From Micrococcaceae bacterium (GTDB lineage Bacteria; Actinomycetota; Actinomycetes; Actinomycetales; Micrococcaceae): 64,000 nucleotides of DNA. Below, piece after piece: positions 25,258 through 33,244 of the stretch (positions are counted from its first letter, which is position 1; every line of letters starts with the position of its first letter). The notes under the pieces were generated by a model. The model did no database searches and had not been told where the DNA came from. It saw only the letters and a list, made by a program, of their open reading frames with translations. Position numbers and translations under genes: made by a program. The DNA is taken from the NCBI GenBank assembly GCA_025465475.1, contig JAODMR010000136.1:36222-100221 (forward strand), read 5' to 3'.

Positions 25258-26544
25258 ATTTTTACCGACATCCTCGCCCGACTGGTCCGTACCAGGGACG
25301 CGCTGTTGCCCGCCCGGGCGGTTGCCTGGTTCCGCAGCAGAACCAGCGTCTGGTGGGGTTTCGCTGCAGTGCACCTGTACTTCCTGGGCTGGATGCTGTC
25401 CTTCGTGGTCCACGGCGAGACCTTCAGCGACACCGAGCAGTACCGCCAGTGGGCGCTGGCCGGCTACCAGCCCGGGGACGTGCACGGCGCGATCAGCCCG
25501 TGGGTGTACCCCGTGCTGGCCCAGCTGCCCATCTTCCTGGCCAACATCGCCGGCCCAAACCTGTACCTGCTGGTGTGGATGCTGATCATCACGGCCCTGA
25601 ACGCCGGCGCCCTGGCCTTCCTGACCAGCGGGCCACGGCGCCGGACAGGCATCGCGCCTGCCTGGTGGTGGCTGTTCTTCACCGTTTTCCTGGGCTACCT
25701 GAGCTTCGCGCGGGTTGAGGGCATCACAGCCCCGATCGTGCTGGTCGCGCTGCTCGTGGCGGCCACCCGGCCGCTGCTGGCCACGGCGCTGCTGAGCATC
25801 GCCACCTGGATCAAGGTCTGGCCCGCGGCGGTGGTGCTGCCCATCGTGATCGCCAGCACACGACGCTGGCGGATCCTCGGCACCGGACTGCTGGTCAGCG
25901 CCGCCGTCGTGGCCGGTACCTGGCTCAGCGGAGGCGCGAGCCATCTGCTGGATTTCCTGACCAACCAGGGTGAACGCGGCATGCAGCTTGAAGCGACCTT
26001 TTCCACGCCCTGGGTATGGCTGAGCGTGCTCCATTTGGGCGGTGCGCGGATTGCCGACAACACGGCGATCAACTCCACCGAGGTCTATGGGCCCGGCGCT
26101 CCGGTGGCCGCTTTCCTGATGCAGCCGCTGTTCCTGTTGGCCGTCGCGGTGGGGGCCGCCCTGCTGGCCTGGGCGCTGCGCCGCGGAGCCGAGCGCGAGG
26201 AACTGTTCCTGGAGGGGGCCCTGATGATGACCACGGCCTTTGTGGTGTTCAACAAGGTCGGCTCTCCGCAGTTCATGATCTGGCTGGCACCTGTCGTGGT
26301 CGCCGGACTGACGCACGACTGGCACCGCTGGAAATTCCCCGCCGCGCTGCTGATGTGTATCGCCATCACGACGTTCGTCATCTACCCGTTGTTCTACACA
26401 CCGCTGATTCACGCGAACCCGATCATGGCTGCTGTGCTGACCATCCGGAACGTGCTGCTGGTGGTGCTGCTGTACTGGTCCGTGCGCCGCACCGTCGAAC
26501 TGGCCGGCAAGGCCCGACCGGCCGCTGTCGACGCCGTCGCCTGA
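25258..26544 (+). CDS. GT87-like membrane mannosyltransferase B, ATT start
   Basis: 428 aa from ATT 25258, which has AAGGAG at a 7-nt spacing. In-frame ATG 25231 overlaps gene A by 26 bp with no good ribosome site, and TTG 25306 is another option. It is a clear paralogue of gene A: VHGETFSDTEQYRQW, PWVYPVLAQLP, ARVEGITAPIV, TWIKVWPAAVV, RGMQLEATFSTPW. Both probably transfer mannose in lipomannan or a related lipoglycan. The gene ends inside a shared terminator with the convergent MptB-like gene. The function is inferred from the family. Confidence 0.82.
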   Translation: MFTDILARLVRTRDALLPARAVAWFRSRTSVWWGFAAVHLYFLGWMLSFVVHGETFSDTEQYRQWALAGYQPGDVHGAISPWVYPVLAQLPIFLANIAGPNLYLLVWMLIITALNAGALAFLTSGPRRRTGIAPAWWWLFFTVFLGYLSFARVEGITAPIVLVALLVAATRPLLATALLSIATWIKVWPAAVVLPIVIASTRRWRILGTGLLVSAAVVAGTWLSGGASHLLDFLTNQGERGMQLEATFSTPWVWLSVLHLGGARIADNTAINSTEVYGPGAPVAAFLMQPLFLLAVAVGAALLAWALRRGAEREELFLEGALMMTTAFVVFNKVGSPQFMIWLAPVVVAGLTHDWHRWKFPAALLMCIAITTFVIYPLFYTPLIHANPIMAAVLTIRNVLLVVLLYWSVRRTVELAGKARPAAVDAVA

Positions 26545-26587
26545 ACGGGTCCCGTACCTGGCCTGAACGGGACCCGTTCAGGCCAGG
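26541..26587. terminator. Alternating hairpins spanning two convergent stop codons
   Basis: Three matching arms occur. CTGAACGGGTCCCGT (26541-26555) pairs with 26567-26581 around an 11-nt loop. The middle arm CCTGGCCTGAACGGG (26557-26571) pairs with CCCGTTCAGGCCAGG (26573-26587) with a one-base centre. The hairpins are mutually exclusive and include the stop codons of both convergent genes (26542-26544 and 26578-26580). It probably terminates in both directions. Confidence 0.7.
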
Positions 26588-28221
26588 TCGGGACGGTTTC
26601 CGCGCCACTGCCGCCAGCGCTCCCGCAACTCCGCTGTGCTGTGGTGCAGCAACAGCTTCCTGGTGTGCACGTCCAGGAACAACAGGTAGACGATGAAGGC
26701 CAGCGCCACCACGAAAGCCAGCGTAGAGGCGTGGAAGTCCAGCCGGACAAAGGACCAGACCGACAATTGGTCCTGGGCGCCGAACACCACGAAGAACGTG
26801 ATGATCACGTAGAGCGACTTGATCTGCCAGTCGTTGCGGATGCCCGTTACGGCCAGCAGCGGAATGAACCAGAGCACGTACCACGGCTGGATGATCGGGG
26901 AAAGCATGACGATGGCGGCGAAAGCCAGGGCCATGCGCCGGATCAGCTGTGGATAGGTGCCCCGGAACATCAGCAGCACCACCAGCGCCACGCCGGCGTA
27001 CTTGAACAGCGTGCGCAGCCAGGTGGCGAGCATCCCGCCGTCCAGGTGCAGGATGTTGGCCAGGCCCTCCACCTGCTGGCCCAGGAACCCCGACGGCGAA
27101 TAGCCGGTGTAGCCCGGCGTGGGATCCGTCAGGGCACCTATCCAGCCGGTGCCCAGGCCGTATGGCAGGCCGCTGAGCAACAGCACTCCAAAGCTGACCG
27201 CAACGGTGGCGGCCCAGAAACCGATTTTGCGGGCCAGTGAGGCGCCCGGACCCGCCCACAGCAGCCCGATGAAGGGCAGCAGCACGACGGTGATGGGTTT
27301 GATGCCGATGGACGCGGTGACCAGGAGCAGGCCCGTCACCGGCCGGCCAGTGGCCGCACAGTAGGTTCCTGCCACGGCCAGGCCCACCATCAGCGCATCG
27401 TTGTGCGCGCTCGCGACAAAGCTGATCAGGAACAGCGGATTGGCCACGGCGATCCACAACGCCCGCCCGCCGTTGATGTTGTGCAGCGCGGCGAGCTTTG
27501 GCACATACACCACGCACAACGCCACACCTACGACGGCGAGCAGCCGGAACAGGAAGACGGAAAAGTCCGGCTGCGCCCCGGTAATCCCGACCACGGCCCG
27601 CTCCAGCCAGAGGAAGTACGGGCCGTACGGTGTCTTCGCTTCAGCCCAGGCGGGGTCCGCACCAAGCGAGAACCAGTTGTTGAGCGAGGAAATGCCGTTG
27701 CTGTAAGGGTTGATCCCTTCCAGCACCAGCCGACCCTGACCGGTGTAGGCGTAGACGTCACGCGAGTAGATGGGTACGGCGAACAGCAGCGGCGCTGACC
27801 AGGCGGCCACGGCCGTCACCACCGAGCGCAGCGACCCCGGGCCCCATGCCTGCAACCGCTGGCCCAGCCGCAGCCAGGACCTGATCAGGAGCATGGCGCC
27901 AGCGGTCAGCAGCACCGTGGAGGTGGTCACCCCCCAACCCTCGGTTCGCAGCGCGATCACCAGGGGGTGCCGCACCATGGGTGAGCCGTTGGCGATCCAT
28001 CCGGCTCCGATGGAGCCCGCGAACATCATCAGCGAACCGAGAAAGCCCTGCAGGATTGCCCAGTACGCGCGGGGTGCAGGCGACAGCACCTGCCGCGCCT
28101 GCGAAAGGGAACCTCCCGCCGGGCCGGATTCCGCCGCCGGAACGATCCGACGATTTCCCTTCCCGACCGAATCAACCTCATGACGGGGGCCCGTGCTTAC
28201 GCGCGATTCGCCTGCCGTCAT
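26578..28221 (-). CDS. MptB-like polyprenol-phosphomannose mannosyltransferase 2
   Basis: 547 aa. ATG 28221 has AAAGGA about 9 nt upstream; the frame is open much further but crosses an intergenic region. It is a GT-C protein paralogous to 22059-23651: YSRDVYAYTGQGRLVLEG, INPYSNGISSLNNW, FVASAHNDALMVGLAV and IIQPWYVLWF are shared. About 13 helices. The N-terminal 60 residues are hydrophilic and probably cytoplasmic. The pair may elongate different branches or take different acceptors in lipomannan synthesis. Convergent with the GT87-like genes. Confidence 0.87.
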   Translation of the reverse strand: MTAGESRVSTGPRHEVDSVGKGNRRIVPAAESGPAGGSLSQARQVLSPAPRAYWAILQGFLGSLMMFAGSIGAGWIANGSPMVRHPLVIALRTEGWGVTTSTVLLTAGAMLLIRSWLRLGQRLQAWGPGSLRSVVTAVAAWSAPLLFAVPIYSRDVYAYTGQGRLVLEGINPYSNGISSLNNWFSLGADPAWAEAKTPYGPYFLWLERAVVGITGAQPDFSVFLFRLLAVVGVALCVVYVPKLAALHNINGGRALWIAVANPLFLISFVASAHNDALMVGLAVAGTYCAATGRPVTGLLLVTASIGIKPITVVLLPFIGLLWAGPGASLARKIGFWAATVAVSFGVLLLSGLPYGLGTGWIGALTDPTPGYTGYSPSGFLGQQVEGLANILHLDGGMLATWLRTLFKYAGVALVVLLMFRGTYPQLIRRMALAFAAIVMLSPIIQPWYVLWFIPLLAVTGIRNDWQIKSLYVIITFFVVFGAQDQLSVWSFVRLDFHASTLAFVVALAFIVYLLFLDVHTRKLLLHHSTAELRERWRQWRGNRPDLA

Positions 28222-28548
28222 GCGTGAAAATCCTTTGGCTGTCCTGGGAACTGATCTGCTGCGGGTCTGGGAGATGGTCGAACGCGGAGGTTCTGGTGGC
28301 GGATGAAATAAGTCAGGCGTGCTGCTGGAGCGCGGAGGGGCCGTTGTGGGGGGCCACCCGCACCGGAACCCACCCGCGCCGGACCTAACCGAACCGGAAC
28401 TGAACGGGCGTTTCGCTCCGGCGTGAAACGGAGAGAACCCCATCACCGGACCCGTCCGAAGGCGGCTCCCGGCCAGTTGTATTTTAGCACCGGGCCCCGC
28501 TGCGGCCCCGCTCGCAGGGCCAACGCGCCGGAGGGGTAGATTGGTCCG
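28222..28548. other. Divergent promoter region, MptB-like 2 / orn
   Basis: This 327-bp gap should hold the leftward promoter of the mannosyltransferase and the orn promoter. CGTTTC...GAAACG around 28409-28430 is a short inverted repeat that could be an operator. TAGATT at 28537-28542 is the orn -10. No ORF with a ribosome site was found. Confidence 0.5.
28537..28542 (+). promoter_or_regulatory. -10 box of leaderless orn promoter
   Basis: TAGATT fits TANNNT and ends 6 nt before the GTG start of orn. No Shine-Dalgarno precedes the GTG, so the mRNA is probably leaderless. Confidence 0.5.
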
Positions 28549-29151
28549 GTGCCTATATCTAACGAACGCATCGTGTGGATCGACTGCGAAATGACCGGAC
28601 TGGACCTGGAAAAAGACGCCCTCATTGAAGTGGCAGCGCTGGTCACCGACTCCGAGCTCAACATCCTGGGCGAGGGCGTCGACGTGGTCATCAAACCCGA
28701 GCCCGCCGCGTTGCTTCAAATGAACGACTTTGTCCGCGACATGCACACCACCTCCAAGCTGCTGGAGGAGCTGCCCAAGGGCGTCACCATGGCAGAGGCG
28801 CAGAAGCTGGTCATGGACTACATCCGCGCCCACGTGCCGGACCCGAAGAAGGCCCCGCTGGGCGGCAACTCAGTCGGCACTGACCGGATGTTCCTGGCCC
28901 GCGACATGCCGGAGGTGGTGGAACACCTGCACTACCGTGTGATTGATGTCTCAACCATCAAGGAACTGGCCCGTCGCTGGTTTGCCCGGGCGTACTTCCA
29001 GTCGCCCGCCAAGCTCGGTGGCCACCGCGCCCTGGGGGATATCCAGGACTCCATCAACGAGCTGAAGTACTACCGCCAGGCGGTTTTCGTGCCGGCGCCA
29101 GGCCCTGACTCCGCCACGGCCAAGCAGATTGCCCGGTCCATTTCCGCCTGA
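28549..29151 (+). CDS. orn: Oligoribonuclease
   Basis: 200 aa, GTG start. Orn is a DEDDh 3'-5' exonuclease that degrades dinucleotides, including pGpG, to mononucleotides. The catalytic residues are in WIDCEMTGLD (D, E), GNSVGTDRMFL (D) and GGHRALGDIQDS (H, D). The C-terminus is about 15 residues longer than the E. coli protein, as in other actinobacteria. It is followed by tRNA-His after about 130 bp. Confidence 0.95.
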   Translation: MPISNERIVWIDCEMTGLDLEKDALIEVAALVTDSELNILGEGVDVVIKPEPAALLQMNDFVRDMHTTSKLLEELPKGVTMAEAQKLVMDYIRAHVPDPKKAPLGGNSVGTDRMFLARDMPEVVEHLHYRVIDVSTIKELARRWFARAYFQSPAKLGGHRALGDIQDSINELKYYRQAVFVPAPGPDSATAKQIARSISA

Positions 29152-29284
29152 TCCGAAGGTGCTGCGGCGGCCTGCGGCACCTCCCCTCCCCGGCGGCGTG
29201 TACCGAGCACCCCTTTGGAGCAGGTAGACTGTTTGTCGCTGCTGATTCGCACGGACTTCGGTCCAAACGGGGAAGCCGGCACAT

Positions 29285-29361
29285 GGTGGGTATAGCTCAG
29301 TTGGCAGAGCGCCTGGTTGTGGTCCAGGAGGTCGCGGGTTCAACCCCCGTTACTCACCCCA
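29285..29361 (+). tRNA. tRNA-His (GTG anticodon)
   Basis: Cloverleaf: acceptor GTGGGTA/TACTCAC, anticodon stem CCTGG/CCAGG with loop TTGTGGT (anticodon GTG), T-loop TTCAACC, and an encoded CCA at 29359-29361. The extra 5' G (29285, G-1) opposite C73 is the tRNA-His identity element. A hairpin terminator follows at 29405. Confidence 0.96.
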
Positions 29362-29404
29362 GCTTGCGGGTAGGCATTGCAGGACGCCTTAGCCGCAAAC
29401 AATC

Positions 29405-29436
29405 AAGGCCGCACCGGAGGAATCCGGTGCGGCCTT
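29405..29436 (+). terminator. Rho-independent-like terminator after tRNA-His
   Basis: AAGGCCGCACCGGA (29405-29418) pairs perfectly with TCCGGTGCGGCCTT (29423-29436) around GGAA, followed by TTGG. A 14-bp GC-rich stem with a short T-run. Confidence 0.75.
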
Positions 29437-29498
29437 TGGTATGTCCAACCCGGCCCGAACCGGCAGGCACCTTCGACGCAAGGAAGAGAAGCAGCCCC

Positions 29499-30653
29499 AT
29501 GAAGCGCAACCTCTACGACGAAGACCACGAATTGTTCCGGGACCTTGCCCGTGAATTCACCACCCGGGAAATTGCACCCGAGTACGCACAATGGGACTCG
29601 GCGCACCGGATGCCGCGCGAACTGTGGACGGCCGCCGGTGAGCAGGGCCTGCTGGGCCTGGCCGTTCCGGAGGAATTCGGCGGCCTGGGCATGAGCGACT
29701 ACCGCTACCGGGCCGTGATGGACGAAGAGTTCGCCCGAGGCAACGCCCTGGCCGTCGGACTGGCCTTCCACCTGCACGACGACATGGTGCTGCCTCACCT
29801 GCTGGCCTACGCTTCCGAGGACCTGAAGGCCGCCTGGCTTCCGGGCATGGTGTCGGGGGAAACGGTCACCTCGGTGGCCTGGACGGAACCCGGCGCCGGA
29901 AGCGACCTGCGCGGCGTGCGCACCCGGGCCGTACGGGACGGCGACGACTGGCTGATCTCCGGGCAGAAAACCTTCATCGGCAACGGCATCACCGGGGACG
30001 CATCCTTGGTGCTGGCACGGACCGACGGCGGCAGTGGACGCGGCGCCCGCGATTCCTTCTCCCTGTTTATGGTGGCCAAGGGCGAGGGATACAGCACCGG
30101 CAGGCAGCTGGACAAGATGGGGCTGAAGGCCTCCGACACGGCTGAGCTCTTCTTTGACTCCGTCAGGGTTCCCGGCGCCAACCTGGTCGGTGACCTTGGC
30201 CGCGGCCTGGAGTACTGCGCCGGCCAGCTGCCGCAGGGCCGGCTGGCTATCGCCGTCGCCTCTTCCGCCGTCGCCCGTTCCGTCTATGACGCCACCGTGC
30301 GCTACACCAAGGAACGCGACGCCTTCGGGTCCCGGGTCATTGACTTCCAGAACAGCCGCTTCGCCCTGGCCGATATCCTCACCGAAGTCGAGGTCACCGA
30401 GCAGTACGTGGATTCCGCAATCACCGCGTTCAACGCCGGGGAACTCGACGCCGCGTCAGCGGCCCGGGCCAAGCTGTGGGCCAGCGAGCGGGTAAAGTCC
30501 ATCACCGACCGTTGCCTGCAACTGCATGGCGGATACGGCTACATCCTGGAATATCCGGTGGCCCAGGCGTTCCTCGCCGCCCGGCTGCTGACCATTTTCG
30601 GCGGCACCAGCGAGATCATGCGTGAGGTCATCGGCCGCACCATCGCCGAGTAG
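29499..30653 (+). CDS. Acyl-CoA dehydrogenase
   Basis: 384 aa from ATG 29499 (AAGGAAGAG upstream). The open frame extends back through tRNA-His, which is not coding. FAD flavoprotein for the first step of beta-oxidation or a related pathway. Motifs are VTSVAWTEPGAGSDLRGVRT (flavin-binding signature), KTFIGNGITGD, YTKERDAFGS and the C-terminal LQLHGGYGYILEYPVAQ...IFGGTSEIMREVIGR, which hold the catalytic and FAD-binding residues of the ACAD family. Chain-length specificity cannot be read. It is followed by def after 25 bp. Confidence 0.92.
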   Translation: MKRNLYDEDHELFRDLAREFTTREIAPEYAQWDSAHRMPRELWTAAGEQGLLGLAVPEEFGGLGMSDYRYRAVMDEEFARGNALAVGLAFHLHDDMVLPHLLAYASEDLKAAWLPGMVSGETVTSVAWTEPGAGSDLRGVRTRAVRDGDDWLISGQKTFIGNGITGDASLVLARTDGGSGRGARDSFSLFMVAKGEGYSTGRQLDKMGLKASDTAELFFDSVRVPGANLVGDLGRGLEYCAGQLPQGRLAIAVASSAVARSVYDATVRYTKERDAFGSRVIDFQNSRFALADILTEVEVTEQYVDSAITAFNAGELDAASAARAKLWASERVKSITDRCLQLHGGYGYILEYPVAQAFLAARLLTIFGGTSEIMREVIGRTIAE

Positions 30654-30678
30654 ATCTCCCTTCCCAAGGACACGACCC

Positions 30679-31251
30679 ATGACGATTCACCCGATCACCA
30701 TTCTTGGCGAGCCCGTGCTGCACCGCCGCGCGGCCGAAGTGCAGGCCTTCGACGACGACCTGCGCCTGTTGATCGCCGACATGCACGAGACCGTCGACGC
30801 CGCCAACGGCGTCGGGCTGGCCGCGCCGCAGATCGGCGTGGGACTACGCATCTATGTGTACAACTTCGCCAACGATGACGGCGTACCCGACCGTGGCGTC
30901 CTGGTGAACCCCACCCTGCTCCTGTCGAAGGTCCCGGGCACCGACCCGGACCCGGAGGAGGAAGTGGAGGGGTGCCTCTCGGTGCCCGGCGACCACTTCC
31001 CACTCAAGCGTGCCGAGTTTGCCCGGGTCTCCGGCTTTGACGGCTTCGGCCAGCCGGTGCAGTTTGAGGCCACCGGCTGGTTCGCCCGCGTGATGCAGCA
31101 CGAGTACGACCACCTGGACGGCAAGCTGTATGTGGACCGGTTGATCGACCGCTGGGCGCGCAAGGCCAAACGCTCCCGAAAGGAACACGGCTGGGGGGTT
31201 CCCGGCCTGACGTGGCTGCCGGGAACGGACCCGGACCCGTTCGGGCATTGA
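30679..31251 (+). CDS. def: Peptide deformylase
   Basis: 190 aa. It removes the formyl group from N-formyl-Met of new proteins. The three PDF motifs are intact: GVGLAAPQIG, EGCLSVPGD and QHEYDHLDG, which hold the metal-binding Cys and two His and the catalytic Glu. AAGGA precedes the ATG. The C-terminal extension (RKAKRSRKEHGW...) is typical of actinobacterial PDFs. It is probably co-transcribed with the acyl-CoA dehydrogenase. Confidence 0.96.
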   Translation: MTIHPITILGEPVLHRRAAEVQAFDDDLRLLIADMHETVDAANGVGLAAPQIGVGLRIYVYNFANDDGVPDRGVLVNPTLLLSKVPGTDPDPEEEVEGCLSVPGDHFPLKRAEFARVSGFDGFGQPVQFEATGWFARVMQHEYDHLDGKLYVDRLIDRWARKAKRSRKEHGWGVPGLTWLPGTDPDPFGH

Positions 31252-31343
31252 TCCGCCCGCTGGTCCGGCTGCGGTAAACTTGAGGTTTTGGCGCACCGGT
31301 CATCCGCAGGCCATGCCCCGGGCCCATCCAGGAAAGAAGCATC

Positions 31344-32957
31344 GTGTCCCAAGACGTCCTCACCCCCGCCCTCGTATCCGAGATCACCGCCCAGGCCGGA
31401 CGTCGTCGAACCTTTGCCGTCATTTCGCATCCTGACGCCGGTAAGTCCACCCTCACGGAGGCCCTGGCCCTGCACGCGAAGGTCATCGGCACCGCCGGTG
31501 CCACCAACGGCAAATCCAACCGCCGTGAAACCGTGTCCGACTGGATGCAGATGGAAAAGGACCGCGGCATCTCCATCAGTTCCGCCGCCCTGCAGTTCTC
31601 CTACCGGGACACCGTCATCAACCTGCTGGACACCCCCGGGCACGCCGACTTTTCCGAAGACACCTACCGGGTGCTGGCAGCCGTGGATTGTGCCGTGATG
31701 CTCATCGACGCTGCCAAGGGCCTGGAAACCCAGACCATGAAACTGTTCGAGGTGTGCCGGCAGCGCGGCCTGCCCATTATCACCGTCATCAATAAGTGGG
31801 ACCGGCCGGGGCTGGACGCATTGGCCCTGATGGATGAAATCACCGAGCGCACCGGACTGCTCCCCATGCCGCTGACCTGGGCGGTGGGCATCGCCGGCGA
31901 CTTCCGCGGGGTGTGGGACCTGCAGCAGAACAGGTTCGTCCGGTTCCAGCGCAACAACGCCGGAGCCAACATCGCCCTGACCGAGTACTTCACGCCGGAG
32001 GAGGCGGCCGCCGCCGAAGGCGACGCCTGGACCGACGCACAGGACGAGGCCGGCCTGGTCATCGAATCGAACCTGGGTTTCGACACGAACAGCTTCTACG
32101 CCGGCAAGGCCACGCCCATCCTGTTTTCCTCGGCCGCCCTCAACTTTGGCGTGAAGGAACTGCTGGACGCCCTGGTCGACTTCGCTCCCCCGGCGTCCCC
32201 CCGCCCCGACGTCGCCGGATCCACCCGGCCCGTGGAGGCCCCGTTCTCCGGATTCGTGTTCAAGGTGCAGGCCGGCATGAACCAGGCCCACCGCGACCAC
32301 GTGGCCTTCATCCGGGTCTGCTCGGGCATCTTTGAGCGCGGCATGGTGGTCACCCAGGGCCGGACAGGCAAATCCTTCGCCACCAAGTACGCCCAGCAGG
32401 TCTTCGGACGGGACCGGGAAGTCATCGACGAGGCCTTTCCGGGAGACGTGGTGGGCCTGGTCAACGCCTCGTCACTGCGCGTGGGGGACAGCCTGTTCCT
32501 GCAGGATCCCGTCGAATTTCCGGCCATCCCGCTGTTTGCGCCCGAACACTTCCAGGTGGCCCGCTCCAAGGACCCCAGCCGGTACAAGCAGTTCCGCCGC
32601 GGCATCGACCAGCTGGAACATGAAGGTGTGATCCAGGTCCTGCGTTCGGACCTGCGCGGTGACCAGGCGCCAGTGCTGGCAGCGGTGGGCCCCATGCAGT
32701 TTGAGGTGGTCGAGGACCGGATGACGCACGACTTCAGCGCCCCCATGCGGCTGGAGCGGCTGCCCTACTCCCTGGCCCGGCTCACCACTGCCGAGGCCAT
32801 GCAGACGCTGAGCACCGTGCACGGCGCCGAAGTACTCGTGCGCAGCGACGGCGAGTATCTGGCCCTGTTCAACGACGTGTGGGCGCTGCGCCGGGTCGAA
32901 AAGAACCACCCGGGCCTAACCCTGACGCCGATCGGCACGCAGAGCCCTTCTCGCTGA
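31344..32957 (+). CDS. prfC: Peptide chain release factor 3
   Basis: 537 aa, GTG start at 31344 after GGAAAGAAG. RF3 is a GTPase that recycles RF1/RF2. GTPase motifs are SHPDAGKSTL (G1), NLLDTPGHADFSED (G3) and INKWDRP (G4). The C-terminal domains 2 and 3 are complete (YLALFNDVWALRRVEKNHP near the end). The stop falls inside a direct repeat (32951-33002). A TAAACT -10-like box lies at about 31275. Confidence 0.96.
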   Translation: MSQDVLTPALVSEITAQAGRRRTFAVISHPDAGKSTLTEALALHAKVIGTAGATNGKSNRRETVSDWMQMEKDRGISISSAALQFSYRDTVINLLDTPGHADFSEDTYRVLAAVDCAVMLIDAAKGLETQTMKLFEVCRQRGLPIITVINKWDRPGLDALALMDEITERTGLLPMPLTWAVGIAGDFRGVWDLQQNRFVRFQRNNAGANIALTEYFTPEEAAAAEGDAWTDAQDEAGLVIESNLGFDTNSFYAGKATPILFSSAALNFGVKELLDALVDFAPPASPRPDVAGSTRPVEAPFSGFVFKVQAGMNQAHRDHVAFIRVCSGIFERGMVVTQGRTGKSFATKYAQQVFGRDREVIDEAFPGDVVGLVNASSLRVGDSLFLQDPVEFPAIPLFAPEHFQVARSKDPSRYKQFRRGIDQLEHEGVIQVLRSDLRGDQAPVLAAVGPMQFEVVEDRMTHDFSAPMRLERLPYSLARLTTAEAMQTLSTVHGAEVLVRSDGEYLALFNDVWALRRVEKNHPGLTLTPIGTQSPSR

Positions 32958-33002
32958 CCTCAGTTCTCGCCGGTGTCAGTATTCGCTGACCTCAGTTCTC
33001 GC
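32951..33002. repeat. 20-bp direct repeat over two convergent stops
   Basis: The same 20 bases (beginning TCGCTGACC, ending TTCTCGC) occur at 32951-32970 and 32983-33002, 12 bp apart. The first holds the prfC stop, the second the stop of the convergent 62-aa gene. It looks like a recent duplication that moved or restored a stop codon. Confidence 0.85.
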
Positions 33003-33180
33003 GGCGCACCCTTTCCAGGTCCGCGGCGGCCAACTCGTGCAGCCCCTCAAGCTGGCGCAACCGGTCCTCGCTGATCTCGCCAGCCTTGAAGGCCTTCTGC
33101 GCTTCCTTGACCTGCCGCTCAGCCTCGTCCAGGTTCCGCTGCGCAACGGCGAGGGTGTTCACGTACTGGATTTCGCTCAT
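32992..33180 (-). CDS. Small coiled-coil hypothetical protein (62 aa)
   Basis: ATG 33180 begins MSEIQYVNTLAVAQRNLDEAERQ; an open frame further upstream has no ribosome site. The whole protein is one long charged helix with heptad-like Leu/Ala spacing (VAQRNLDEAERQVKEAQKAF), so a small coiled coil is likely. It lies 64 bp after the HNH nuclease gene on the same strand. Its last codons and stop are in the 20-bp repeat. The function is unknown. Confidence 0.7.
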   Translation of the reverse strand: MSEIQYVNTLAVAQRNLDEAERQVKEAQKAFKAGEISEDRLRQLEGLHELAAADLERVRREN

Positions 33181-33244
33181 AGCGGCATCATCGCACCGAT
33201 CCCCGCCCGCCGCCACAGCTGAGCTGCTCCCCGAACAGACGCCC

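Noticed and set aside
28222..28833. 200-residue N-terminal extension of the second MptB-like protein
   Set aside because: It crosses the intergenic region and runs antisense into orn; ATG 28221 has a good ribosome site and fits the paralogue's length.
29283..29498. Upstream reading frame of the acyl-CoA dehydrogenase
   Set aside because: It runs through tRNA-His and its terminator.
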